From positions 27,979,155 through 28,043,154 of the forward strand of contig NC_079209.1 of assembly GCF_026745355.1 (NCBI RefSeq): a DNA stretch of 64,000 nucleotides, in the 5' to 3' direction. The notes under the pieces are model-generated. The model did not search any database and was not told the origin of the DNA. It worked only from the letters and a program-made list of their open reading frames with translations. Position 1 is the first letter of the stretch. Each line of letters begins with the position of its first letter. This stretch comes from Beta vulgaris subsp. vulgaris. Lineage: Eukaryota > Streptophyta > Magnoliopsida > Caryophyllales > Amaranthaceae. A program made the position numbers and the translations under genes. This document shows, piece by piece, positions 46,161 through 58,600 of the stretch.

Positions 46161-46810
46161 TGTTATGGCTGAATTTTTTGACAGGATGACATTAACGCGA
46201 TGATGCAATGATTCAATGACGTAGTATCATCTGACGTAAGGACACAGAAGCTGCAAGCCAAAGACATAGCGGAGGATGTACAATTAAGAGCTGTGTATTG
46301 AATGGTAACGGACAAGCCAAATAAGGCAAGAGCATTTTAAGCCATAAATTCAGACGTTAGAAAGGACAATATTGAAGACGCAGGAGCGTGAGCATAGAAG
46401 ATTCTCCATGATTCAAGCATAGAGATTAATGTAATAATTAGTGAATTGATTATTGTATTCGTTACGAGAAAAAGCCAAAGAAAGAAGAAGGCATATAAAA
46501 GGTAGAGAGAGGTCAATGACATGTTTTTTTTTTACGCAACATTGTGAGAAAGACATTAGAGTGAACTAAGCATTCTTGTAAACGACGATCAGTCACGAAG
46601 AAAGATAGTGAACTATATTAGTTTGGTGGATCTCCAACCACCCGCGATTTTTTACCCATATTCATTGGGGTTTTTCGCGTCACCACTTTTGTGTGTTCAT
46701 CCCCTTTGACTCCCCTTTGCATTCTTTTGTCGCCTCGACTTGAACATCATCTGATTGACACGTCCCACAAATTTCAATTTCATCATAAGTGATAAATTTT
46801 AGCATAAACA
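46161..46810 (+). repeat. 5' LTR of the Tat element (650 bp)
   Basis: Begins TGTTATGGCTG and ends AGCATAAACA. A TATA box (catataaaagg, near 46490-46500) precedes the likely transcript start. Confidence 0.9.
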
Positions 46811-46813
46811 ATT

Positions 46814-46831
46814 TGGCGCCCACCGTGGGGG
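46814..46831 (+). other. Primer binding site of the Tat element
   Basis: TGGCGCCCACCGTGGGGG starts four bases after the LTR. It is of the TGGCGCC type also seen in the first Tat element. Confidence 0.8.
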
Positions 46832-46865
46832 ATAACCAGACCATCTACTATTCAAAATCCGTCAA

Positions 46866-48540
46866 ATGGGAGAAACACCTAACCTCCAGGAAATGCGAAG
46901 GCAGTACGAGCAAATGAGAGCAGAGATGCTCGAAATAAAGCAAGCTAACGAGCGTCTGACCACCGACTTTACGACATCGCAGGAGAGGATCCAGAAGTTG
47001 TAAGAGGAGTTAGCATCGTCCAAGGCCTCGAAAACCCGGCGTCGTGAAAATCTGAACGACATCCCTTTTATGGGGAATCTCTCTGAGTCGGATGATGGAG
47101 AGCCTGAAGATGACGAAGAGCCCGACGACGAAGAACCCTTGAACAATGAAGAGAACGACCAAGGTGGAGGAGAAACGAATCCTATGACAAAGCGCATGGC
47201 TCAAATCGAAAAGCAAAACAAGTTCCTGATGAAGCTCATGTCCCAGCTCCCCGGAGCCCCAACACCAGGCATCGTGGAACACCCCGACGGCTTCGCAGAG
47301 TCACCCTTCGTTGATAGGATCTCAAGGACCGTGCTCCCCAAGAAGCTCAACCTGCCTTTTACCTATTGATGAAGCTCATGTCCCAGCTCCCCGGAGCCCC
47401 CACATATGACGGTTCAACCGATCTAGGCGAGCACGTCGCGCAATACAAACAACGGATGTGGCAAGCGTCAATTCCCTGGCATTTGGTAGAGGCATGCATG
47501 TGCAAGTCGTTTTGAGCCACGATCACCGGTCTCGCTCTCAAGTGGCTGAGATCCCTCAAGCCAGGAAGCATTGGCAATTTCTCCACCCTCGTCAATAAGT
47601 TCTATGAGAAGTTTGAAGGCAGTCGTAGCCTGGAAAAGCAAACGAGTGACCTATATGGTGTCGTGTAGAGACCCAAAGAATCCATTCGCGATTATTATAA
47701 TCGCTTTAACAAAGAAATAATTAGCATTAAAAATCTTGATACTAAGACTGCTATTGAATGTTTCAGGAAAGGATTAATCTTGCGGTCGAAGCTATACAAT
47801 CGTCTGACGAAGTATCTGTAAGTGAGGTCGCGAGCATTAGCACAGATGAGGTTGGAGGAAGACGATGCCATCCTCAACACCATATCCACCCGACGCGCAC
47901 CAGATACTCCCGCTGATCGGAAGGCCTTTGTCCTAAGAAGATTAACTGGTGAAGTCACCCTTGTAGCCGTTCAAACCAGGTAAACAATGTTACTGACGTT
48001 GTCGAAAGTGCAGGTAACAGCGCAAGGGCGGAGTCGCCAACGGATTTTCCGTTGACGTCGGAGGCTTTGTGAATGCCTTATCTAAAATCGGAGCGCCAGT
48101 TTGTTAGCCGAAGAAGAGCGATCGTCCGGAAGCGCAAAAAGATAAGTCAAAATGGTGTCAGTTCCATCATGACCATGGTCATAAGACGGAGGAGTGCATT
48201 GCGTTGCGACGAGAAGTTGCGTTCATCCTCAATAAGGGGCATCTTAAGGACCTCTTGAGTGACAAAGGTAAAGCGTCCTTTGGAAGAAATACCGTGCAGT
48301 CCGACCCTCCCCTCCCGCGTCGCCCGCACATGTCAAGGTAATTAACGTCATCTCTGGTGGATCTGATGTATGTGGAGTAACGTATTCCGCAGCCAAAAGG
48401 GTAGCAAGAGAGGGTACCCCCTCGTCTGCCGTTTATAAATCTTGCAGGTCAGCTGAGGAGCGCAAGCTCGAAGCGATGGAGATAACCTTTGACGATGACG
48501 ACGTCTGCGACTGTGGCATCATGACGGATTAGTCATATCC
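46866..48540 (+). pseudogene. gag of the Tat element
   Basis: The ATG at 46866 opens GETPNLQEMRRQYEQMRAEM with a coiled-coil heptad pattern. A TAA at 47000 and an acidic segment (ESDDGEPEDDEEPDDEE) follow. The gag domain is at 47400-47780: TYDGSTDLGEHVAQYKQRMW, WHLVEACMCKSF, NFSTLVNKFYEKFEGSR and IRDYYNRFNKEI. A zinc-binding WCQFHHDHGHKTEEC lies at about 48149-48195. Stops at 47366, 47514 and 47667 and frameshifts near 47975-48090 break it. A 34-bp segment (47227-47260) is repeated at 47367-47400, exactly where the frame is first lost. Confidence 0.8.
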
Positions 48541-48957
48541 CTGACTGTCAGCAACTGCTTGTTGAAGCGAGTATTGGTCGATGGGGGCAGCTCAGCCAAC
48601 ATCATATTCAAAAGCGCCCTCGAAGGTATGGGTCTGTGTGATAAAGATATTACTAAAAAATCTACTGTTTTAGTAGGTTTCAGTGGAGAGGCTCAACATA
48701 CTGTCGGAGAGATCACACTGCCAACGCTTGCCAAAGGCGTCAACCTCCCAACCAGGTTCAACGTTGTGGACTGCCCGTTAGCGTACAATATCATTCTCGG
48801 TACCCCATGGATACATAAGATGAAGGCCGTCCCTTCAACCTATCATCAGTCACTGAAGTTTCCTACCAAATGGGGCGTCCAAGAAATAAAGGGCGAGCAG
48901 AAGTCTGCAAGGGAATGCTATAGTTCGTCACTCAAACCCCCAAAAGCGAACATCTAG
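48541..48957 (+). pseudogene. Aspartic protease of the Tat element
   Basis: The active-site box VLVDGGSSANIIF is intact (about 48568-48610), unlike in the first Tat element. FSGEAQHTVGEITLPTLAKG, FNVVDCPLAYNIILGTPWI and the linker SARECYSSSLKPP follow. The frame stops with TAG at 48955-48957 before the RT. Confidence 0.85.
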
Positions 48958-49002
48958 CAATTAAAGGATGGGTTAGCGCCCGACGCTCCCAGCAAGCAGG
49001 AC

Positions 49003-50290
49003 GTGGATGAAGTGATGCTCGATCCATCCATCCCCGATCGCGTCGTTCGAATCGGAGCGACATTGTCGCAAGAGATACGAGGTCAGTTAATCGACTTTTT
49101 AAAAGCTAACCAAGATTGTTTTGCTTGGTCCCATGAAGACATGACAGGAATCAGTCCTAACGTCATCACGCATAAACTCAACGTCGACCCCGCTCACAAG
49201 CCTGTAATGCAGAAATGACGCAAGTTCGATCCTGGAAGGAACCAAGTCATCAATGATGAGGTCCAGAAACTGATCGATACCGGAAAGATCCGCGAGGTAA
49301 AGTATCCAAATTGGCTAGCCAACGTCGTGGTGGTCAGCAAAAGAACGGGAAGTGGAGAGTCTGCATCGACTTCACATATCTAAACAAAGCATGTCCCAAG
49401 GATCCATTTCCTGTCCCTCATATAGATGCAATGGTCGACGCGACGGCCGGTCACGAGCTTTTAATGTTCATGGACGCGTATTTCGGGTACAACCAAATAT
49501 TGATTTACCCGGACGACCAAGAAAAGACCGCGTTCGTTACCGATAAAGGTATATATTGTTACAAGGTTATGCCTTTTGGTTTGAGAAATGCAGGTGCCAC
49601 ATATCAGCGGCTGGTCAGTCAAATGTTTAAAGATCAACTGGGTGACACTATGGAAGTGTACATCGACGATATGCTCGTCAAATCTAAGCAAGCAGGCGAT
49701 CACATTCAACATCTGTCGGAGGCTTTCGACGTATTACGAAGGTATGGCATGAAATTAAATCCTACTAAGTGCACCATTGGATGTCCGCAGGAAAATATTA
49801 GGGTACGTCGTGACGCAACGAGGAATTGAAGCCAGCCAAGATCAGATAAAAGCCATCATCAATTCAGTCCCACGAAGCGTCAAGGAAGTGCAAAAGTTGA
49901 CCGATTGCGTGGCTGCGCTAAATCGTTTCATATCCCGGTCATCTGAGAAATGTCATCTATTTTATGACGTCCTAAGAAAGAACGAGGGCTTTGAGTGGAC
50001 GCAACAACACGAAGATGCGCTACAAAAGCTGAAAAGCTACTTAGCGTCGTCGCCATTGCTGTCAAAGCCGAATATCGGGGAAACGTTGCAGCTCTATCTT
50101 GCGGTAAGTAACGTGTCCGTCAGCGCTGTCCTGACGCGGGAAGCGGAGAGCCAGCAGCTACCAATCTACTATGTCAGTAAGTCTCTGCTAGACGCAGAGA
50201 CCAGGTATTCTTCGTTAGAAAAGCTCATTTTAGCCATAGTCGTAGCTGTTAAAAAGCATAGGCACATATTTCGAAACACGTAGTGTTGTC
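49003..50290 (+). pseudogene. Reverse transcriptase and first RNase H of the Tat element
   Basis: DCFAWSHEDMTGISP (about 49120), TGA at 49216 in QKRRKFDP, KWRVCIDFTYLNKACPKDPF (49345-49405), ELLMFMDAYFGYNQI (first catalytic Asp), VMPFGLRNAGATYQRLV and the active-site box EVYIDDMLVKSKQ (about 49650). After a frameshift near 49785 the chain continues as LGYVVTQRGIEASQDQIKAI, KLTDCVAALNRFISRSSEK and the RNase H start LYLAVSNVSVSAVLTREAES, PIYYVSKSLLDAETRYSSLE. It ends with TAG at 50281. The catalytic residues are conserved. Confidence 0.88.
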
Positions 50291-50293
50291 GTT

Positions 50294-50870
50294 ATGACTA
50301 ATTATCCTGTCAAGTCTGTCTTGCGACACCCAGAATTGACAGGTTGCATGAGCAAGTGGGCAATAGCACTCAGCGCGTACGACATCCAGTTTCATCCAAG
50401 AACCGCTGTCAAGTCACAAACTTTGGCAGATTTTGTGGCAGACTTTAGCCCAGAGCTAGAAAAGCTCGCAGACGATGAAGTCGCAAGGATTAATCAAGTG
50501 AACGACAACTCCTGGATATTGTTCGTTGATGGATCTTCTAATTTTCGTGGTGCAGGTCTAGGCATTGTGCAAAAGTCACCACAAGGGGGCAAGATAGTAC
50601 GCGCCATTTGCTGTGAATTTAGAGCGACGAATAACGAAGCTGAGTACGAGGCGCCTCATAGCCGGAACGACGTTAGCAGAAGACATGGGAGCGAAAGCAT
50701 TGAAAGTCTTCAGCGATTCACTGTTGATAGTCAGCCAAGTCAAAGGCGAATTCGCCGCAAAAGACTCTAAAATGGCCATGTATTTAGATATAGCTCAGAG
50801 TAAAAGTAAAGTATTTAATTCGTTTGACATTTTGCAGATACCTAGGGACTAGAATACACAAGCGGATGCA
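50294..50870 (+). pseudogene. Connection and second (archaeal-type) RNase H of the Tat element
   Basis: VKSVLRHPELTGCMSKWAIA and QTLADFVADFSPE lead to the second RNase H: SWILFVDGSSNFRGAGLGIV (Asp), RATNNEAEYEA (Glu) and, after a frameshift near 50650, KALKVFSDSLLIVSQVKGEF (Asp). Two RNase H domains in tandem are a known mark of the Tat lineage. Confidence 0.8.
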
Positions 50871-51855
50871 TGGCCAACCTCGGATCTTCGTTAAGGGACG
50901 TTTCTTTTACGTCCGTCCCAATTGTTCATTTGACAAACCCTGCCATCGCTAGGAGTATCGGGGACGCTATCGTAACGACGACCGATCAGCCTCGAGACAA
51001 TCGTGGGGTCGTCAATAATGTTGATAATCCCACACCAGAAAGCGACCCTGACGACGAGGAGGTAAGTGTCAGTTGGATAAAACCATTTTATGATTTCCTT
51101 GCTAATGATGTACTCCCAACAGATAAGGGGGAAGCACGCAGAATTTGATTCAAGGCGTCGCGAAACGTACTCATTCAAGGAGTACTGTTCAAAAAGTCTG
51201 CTGCAGGCCCCTACCTACGCTGTTTGGAGAAGGAGCAATGGGGGCAAGTCCTGAAGGACATGCATGATGGCCCTTATGGAAATCATTCAGGAGGACGCAG
51301 CTTGTCCAACAGAGTATTGCGCATGGGCTATTATTGGCCAACAATGAGGAAAGACGCAATAAGGTATGTCGCCAAATGTGATAGTTGTCAACGACATGCA
51401 GGTATGACGCACAAACCCTGTGAACTTTTGCATCCTACTCTCACAGCTTGGCCTTTCATGAAGTGGGGCATGGACATAGTTGGTAAATTACCTCCGGCCC
51501 CAGGTCAAAAGGTATTTATGTTGGCACTAACTGACTACTTTTCCAAGTGGATTGAAGCAGGTTCTTTTCAACAGGTACACGATAAGGAAGTGATTTCCTT
51601 TATATACACTGACATCATTTGCAGGTTTGGCGTCCCGTCCGAGATAGTATGCGACAACGGGTCACAGTTCATCAGCAATGAGACAAGACACTTCTGCGAT
51701 GAATGGGGCATAGCGTTGCTAACGTTAACGCCAAGATACCCGCAAGCCAATGGACCGGCGGAGTCCAGCAACAAAACGATCATTGACTCTTTGAAGAAGC
51801 GGCTCGGAGCCAAGAAAGGTAAATGGGCGGAGGCGTTGTCTTCCATCTTATGGGC
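50871..51855 (+). pseudogene. Integrase of the Tat element, N-terminal and core part
   Basis: After a linker (50870-51148) and a frame change near 51150-51220, the integrase reads MHDGPYGNHSGGRSL, YYWPTMRKDAIRYVAKCDSC (HHCC finger), the catalytic core MKWGMDIVGKLP, ALTDYFSKWIEA, VCDNGSQFISN and ANGPAESSNKTI (D-D-E all present), then KWAEALSSILWA. The reading is cut at 51855 by the nested element and resumes at 58964. Confidence 0.88.
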
Positions 51856-54800
51856 TGTAACAGCCCGTTTTCCCAAGCTGTTAGGTAAACACACTTAAGA
51901 TTCACTAATCACAATTAATGCTTAATAAACCTCGAATTAAACATTTACTCGCAGCGGAAACATAACCTACAAAACCATCCTGAACCTGTGGGTTATTGGC
52001 CCACAAAACAAAATCCTTTATATAAGACTTCAATTACACCGATATCTCGACTAATATTCCCAAATATTATATACAATGATATATATCAGAGACTATTCCA
52101 TAAGCTACGACGACATCTTTATCTTGCTTCACTTCAGAATCCTGAGCTCACAACACCAAACCTGCAACAATATTTCACTCTGCCACCCACCAAGTGACAT
52201 GCCACAGAAATGACGACACTATCAGCAAAGCTGAGTACACACTGTGTAATAGAAAATACAAGTTTAGGTGTATTTTGAAAACTAACACATAGTTATAATA
52301 ACAGATAATCACATTCGACTCAGTTATTATAGTTTCACAAAATCAAATCGTTTGGCATGAACGCGAGTGGAGAGGGGTACCACACAGTAGCAGCTGTCTC
52401 CAAACTATTGAGGGTCGTCACCCAGCCTTTTATTGTTATGCTTGCAAGACTTACCCGAACATGTCCTATAACGCCAGGAGTTCGCCCTTCCTCGAAGGCA
52501 ACAGCTAGGGACTCTACCCACCCTAACTCGGGGTGCCTATTCATGCCTCACTTTCATATTTATAAAATAAGATATTTAATGGTTTATACTTTAAACCTCA
52601 ATACTCATAACATAACACCATATTCGACCTTATCTGGTCTTAACTCATATCTGAATCATTTCCTCATTATCATACCAAATCATATTTTGAGAAATGTAGT
52701 ATTTTCGAACGATTTCGATAATTGAACAAAATGATACTTTTATAACAATCCAATAGCAATTCACAACTAACTCATAGAGATGTATATATAATCATGGCCA
52801 TTACCACAAACGATATATGATATCCAAAATTCAATATAACGCCCACAGGAGTTTTTAAATATATTTTGCTGAACCCAAAGGTTACCTCAACTCTATAACA
52901 ATTATATGAAACCTCCAAGCATCATAACTTGATTTCCCATATCATCTTGAATTATATAGGTCTACATAGCCATTCTCCAACAGCCATCTCACGATAACAT
53001 CAATAATCAATAACCGAACTTAAACTAATTCTCAATTCATAAATTATCAACCTTTAACATTCCAATTTCCTTAATACTTAATTAATAACTATAACTTTGA
53101 TGATATTAGCTACATCGACTTGCATCCCAATTCATAATCATAATTCCAAATTATATAACTAAACAAACTAAACATAACTCACAACTGTACCTAAATCAAG
53201 CACCTAATTGTGCTACCAACAATTATATTGAAAATATAAAGCTAGCTCGACTCGTAAATAAACCTCAATAAACTGATTTCTATCTTGCACTCAAATCCTT
53301 AACCAATATAACAATTCCAACATTATAATCTCCTTCATAATTCCGAAAGATACTCCATTCCAAAATCATCCTCCAATCAACACCTCATAACAATAACAAT
53401 AACCAACAACCAATCTTAACTATTCTAATTATCTTCTTCTAACGCAACCATTATGCTAATAAAACTGAATCCCGTAAATAGAAATTAATGAAGTCATTCC
53501 CATAACTCATAACTCATAACTCATAACTCGACTTCATACATATCAACTCCAACTACAATAATTAAACAGTCTCCCAATTCTAAGATTAGGACTTCCCTCG
53601 CATCATCAACAACGACTATCCAATAAGAACGATACAACAACAACAATAGGCAACATCTTCACAGCAACTCCACCACAACCACAATGACAGAACAATAATA
53701 ACCCAACAACAACAATAGCAACTCCACAACAACTTCACCACAACCACCACAACAACTTCACAACATCAATAACATAACAACTCCACCTTAATCATCATAA
53801 TTACTCTACAAGTCCAAGTACTAAACACATTCCATTAAGAAGCATAATCGTAATGACTTAGTGTATAAGTGTTGTTTAGGTCAAATGAAACATCTCTAAT
53901 GAACCTTAGCATGTTATATCCATGTAATATACTCAATATACACATAATAAAATACACATCATAAGTAAATTCAATTCATAAACATGCTTTACACTAGAAA
54001 GAAACAATCACCTAACTATAGGTATGGAAAATCTCTAGGGTAAAACAAAACTAAGTGTGTACCTTTACTAAGGATGCTTAAAGCCACGAAATTCCTTAAT
54101 CCAATTGGTTAACTACTCCTACAGCTTCCCCTGAATGTATGAAACGCAAAAGATTAGTTTCAACAAGCTTATAGATATGAAAAACGAAGCTTAAATACAA
54201 GAGGTGTAAACTGTTGAACTTACAACAACTTATGTGATCTTTCAGCAAGGTTTTCTATATGAGTTTAAGGTCTAAAGATTGGAACTAAAGCTTGAACTAC
54301 TTTGTATGGATGTCTAGAAGAGTTCTATATAAAGAAAAGTGGGTGTCCAATAAGAATAAATAAGAGAAAAGAGACGAAAATCCAAAACATGCTTTTATAG
54401 TCTGTTCTGGCGGTACCCCCAGGGGAGGGAAACCTCTTCTGGGCAAGGTCGGTTTCTTGGAGTTTTTGGGTGATTCTTGTTTGAGGTGTTAGCCTATGGT
54501 GTTGGCTTTCATGCATAAAAAGGTCTTTGAGAGATCGACAATTAAGAAGCTGCTAAGCAGCTTTCTTTGAGCATAGGTCTAAGCTGTAATTTCAGCTGGC
54601 CAGGTTTTACTATGTAAGCAATTTACCCTATTGAGCCACGTAATTCTTGGGGATAAATGACCATTTTAACCTTAAGACATCCCAAGCATGTCATATATCA
54701 AGTTTGGTTAGGTTTTGAGCTCGGATTCAACCCCGAAATGTTCTTTAACTAGAAGTTCGTCGTTACCCGATAAAACAATCTCCAAACGATTTTCATAATC

Positions 54801-55206
54801 TTAATGTTAAAGGCTCTCAAGGACTTTCTAACTTATTTATTGGTTTCCAAAGCCTTCTTAGCTAATAAGAATGATGGTTCTTATCCTCTTTGACCTTTCT
54901 TAACCACTAAGAATGATAGTACTTATCCAAAAGCTTTCTTAACCATTAAGAATGATGATGCTTATCCACAAGCTTTCTTAACCATTAAGAATGATGATGA
55001 TTATCCACAAGCTTTCTTAACCATTAAGAATGATGATGCTTATCCACAAGCTTTCTTAACCATTAAGAATGATGATGCTTATCCACAAGCTTTCTTAACC
55101 ATTAAGAATGATGATGCTTATCCACAAGCTTTCTTAACCATTAAGAATGATGGTCTTATCCACTTTTAGCTTTCAAATAAAGGTTCTTAAAAACAGGGCT
55201 ATTACA
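51856..55206 (-). repeat. 3' LTR of the Tekay/Del-like element (3,351 bp)
   Basis: No long ORF. Contains A/C-rich sequence rich in caacaa words (53600-53780), a segment with multiple aactcataactc words near 53508-53530, and a 39-bp tandem array near its end (54930-55165). Confidence 0.88.
54930..55165. repeat. 39-bp tandem array in left LTR
   Basis: Six good units of aagctttcttaaccattaag + aatgatgatgcttatccac with degenerate copies upstream. The period is a multiple of three, so it stays open as a reading frame. Confidence 0.9.
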
Positions 55207-55611
55207 TACTACCACCTTACAATAAGTTTCGTCCTCGAAACTTCAAAACAAAAACTCAAATATCAAAATCGAGGAGCAAAGAAAACAAAAGGGGCAAAAA
55301 TTTCGAAATAGGATTCCAGACATCTCATTCGTAGAGATCTCGTTTGAAATTCTTTTACTTCAGGGTATCATACATTTTTCTGAAAATATACACCACCATA
55401 GGAAACACAGGACACTACACCTTTACATAAATGAAATCATATAGCACACGCCAAAGCGCAACAATCATAAACTCAACCTCCAACATTCCTAACTCCTGAT
55501 CATCAATTCTCAACCACTAAATCCCAAATCGATTTCAAACTATCCCAAAGATCTTTTACCCTCGCTAGGTAGCAACTAGGCCTACGGTCGCAAGGTTGCT
55601 CTGATACCATT
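55207..55611 (-). other. Internal region (405 bp) of the Tekay/Del-like element
   Basis: PBS GGTTGCTCTGATACCA (55594-55609, plus strand; TGGTATCAGAGCAACC on the minus strand) lies two bases from the right LTR. The polypurine-like minus-strand GTAAGGTGGTAGTA abuts the left LTR. The remnant gtttcgtcctc (55226-55236) is the reverse of GAGGACGAAAC. No ORF above 40 codons was noticed. Confidence 0.8.
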
Positions 55612-58600
55612 TGTAACAGCCCGTTTTCCCGAGCTGCTAGGTAAACACACTTAAGATTCACTAATCACAATTAATGCTTAATAAACCTCGAATTAAACAT
55701 TTACTCGCAGCGGAAACATAACCTACAAAACCATCCTGAACCTGTGGGTTATTAGCCCACAAAACAAAATCCTTTATATAAGACTTCAATTACACCGATA
55801 TCTCGACTATATTCCAAATATTATATACAATAAATATATCAGAGACTATTCCATAAGCTACGATGACATCTTTATCTTGCTTCACTTCAGAATCCTGAGC
55901 TCACAACACCAAACCTGCAACAATATTTCACTCTGCCACCCACCAAGTGACAGGCCACAGAAATGACAACACTATCAGCAAAGCTGAGTACACACTGTGT
56001 AATAGAAAATACAAGTTTAGGTGTATTTTGAAAACTAACACATAGTTATATAACAGATAATCACATTCAACTCAGTTATATAGTTTCACAAAATCAAATC
56101 GTTTGGCATGAACGCGAGTGGAGAGGGGTACCACGCAGTACCAGCTGTCTCCAAACTATTGAGGGTCGTCACCCAGCCTTTTATTGTTATGCTTGCAAGA
56201 CTTACCCGGACATGTCCTATAACGCCAGGATTCGCCCTTCCTGGAAGGCAACAGCTAGGGACTCTACCCGCCCTAACTCGGGGTGCCTATTCATGCCTCA
56301 CTTTCATATTTATAAAATAAGATATTTAATGATTCATACTTGAATCCTCAATACTCATAACATAACACCATATTCGACCTTATCTGGTCTTAACTCATAT
56401 CTGAATCATTTCCTCATTATCATACCAAATCATATTTTGAGAAATATAGTATTTTCGAACGATTTCGATAATTGAACAAAATGATACTTTTATAACAATC
56501 CAATAGCAATTCACAACTAACTCAAGAGATGTATCTATAATCATGGCCATTACCACAAACGATATATGATATCCAAAATTCAATATAACGCCCACGGAGC
56601 ATTTAAATATATTTTGCTGAACCCAAAGGTTACCTCAACTCTATAACAATTATACGAAACCTCCAAGCATCATAACTTGATTTCCCATATCATCTTGAAT
56701 TATATACGTCTACATAGCCATTCTCCAACAACCATCTCACGATAACATCAATAATCAATAACCAAACTTAAACTAATTCCCAATTCACAAATTATCAACC
56801 TTTAACATTCTAATTTCCTTAATCCTTAATTAATATCTATAACTTCGATGATATTAGCTACATCGACTTGCATCCCAATTCATAATCATAATTCCAAATT
56901 ATATAACTAAACAAACTAAACATAACTCACAACTGTACCTAAATCAAGCACCTAATTGTGCTACCAACAATTATATTGAGAATATAAAGCTAGCTCGACT
57001 CGTAAATAAACCTCAATAAACTGATTTCTATGTTGCACTCAAATCCTTAACCAATATATCAATTCCAACATTATAATCTCCTTCATAATTCCGAATGATA
57101 CTCCATTCCAAAATCATCCTCCAATAATCACCTCATAACAATAACAATAATCAACAACCAATCTTAACTATTCTAATTATCTTCTTCTAACGCAACCATT
57201 ATGCTAATAAAACTGAATCCCGCAAATAGAAATTAATGAAGTCATTCCTTCAACTCATAACTCATAACTCGACTTCATACATATCAACTCCAACTACAAT
57301 AATTATAACAGTTTCCCAATTCTAAGATTAGGACTTCCCTCGCATCATCAACAACGACTATCCAATAAGAACGATACAACAACAACAATAGGCAACAGCT
57401 TCACAGCAACTCCACCACAACCACAATGAACAGAACAACAATAACCCAACAACACTACTACAACAGAGCAACAACAACAATAGCAACTCCACAACAACTT
57501 CACCACAACCACCACAACACCTCAAAAACAACAATAACATAACAACTCCACCTTAATCATCATAATTACTCCACAAGTCCATGTACTAAACACATTCCAT
57601 TAAGAATCATAATCGTAATGACTTAGTGTATAAGTGTTGTTTAGGTCAAATGAAACATCTCTAATGAACCTTAGCATGTTATCTCCATGTAATATACTCA
57701 ATATACACATAATAAAATACACATCATAAGTAAATTCATTTCAAAACATGCTTTACACTAGAAAGAAACAATCACCTAACTATAGGTATGGAAATCTCTA
57801 GGGTAAAACCAAACTAAGTGTGTACCTTAACTAAGGATGCTTAAAGCCACGAAATTCCTTAATCCATTGGTTAACTACTCCTACAGCTTCCCCTGAATGT
57901 ATAAAATGTAAAGATTAGTTTCAACAAGCTTATAGATATGAAAAACTAAGCTTAAATACAAGAGGTGTAAACTGTTGAACTTACAGCAACTTATGTGATC
58001 TTTCAGCAAGGTTTTCTATATGAGTTTAAGGTCTAAAGATTGGAACAAAAAGCTTGAACTACTTTGTATGGATGTCTAGAAGAGTTCTATGTAAAAAAAG
58101 TGGGTGTCCAAGAGGAAGAAATAAGAGAAAAGAGACGAAAATCCAGAACAGCTTTTATAGTTCTGTTCTGGCGGTACCCCAGGGGAGGGAAACCTCTTCT
58201 GGGCAAGGTCGGTTTCTTGGAGTTTTTGGGTGATTTGTCTTGAGGTGTTAGCCTAAGGTGTTGGCTTTCATGCATAAAAAGTTCTTTGAGAGATCGACAC
58301 TTAAGTAGCTGCTAAGCAGCTTTCTTTGGATAGGTCTGAGCTGTAATTTCAGCTGGCCAGGTTTTACTATGTAAGCAATTTACCTTATTGAGCCACGTAA
58401 TTCTTGGGGATAAATGACCATTTTAACCTTAAGACATCCCAAGCATGTCATATATCAAGTTTGGTTAGGTTCTGAGCTCGGATTCAACCCGAAAGGCTCT
58501 TTAACTGAAGTTCATCGCTACCCGATAAAACAATCTCCAAACGATTTTCATAATCTTAATGTTTAAGGCTCTCAAGGACTTTCTAACTTATCTATTGGTT

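Noticed and set aside
54930..55165. CRISPR-like array
   Set aside because: Units are head-to-tail with no spacers, and the sequence is a plant nuclear LTR.
55594..55609. tRNA gene fragment
   Set aside because: It matches only the 3' end of initiator Met-tRNA and is placed as a retrotransposon primer binding site.
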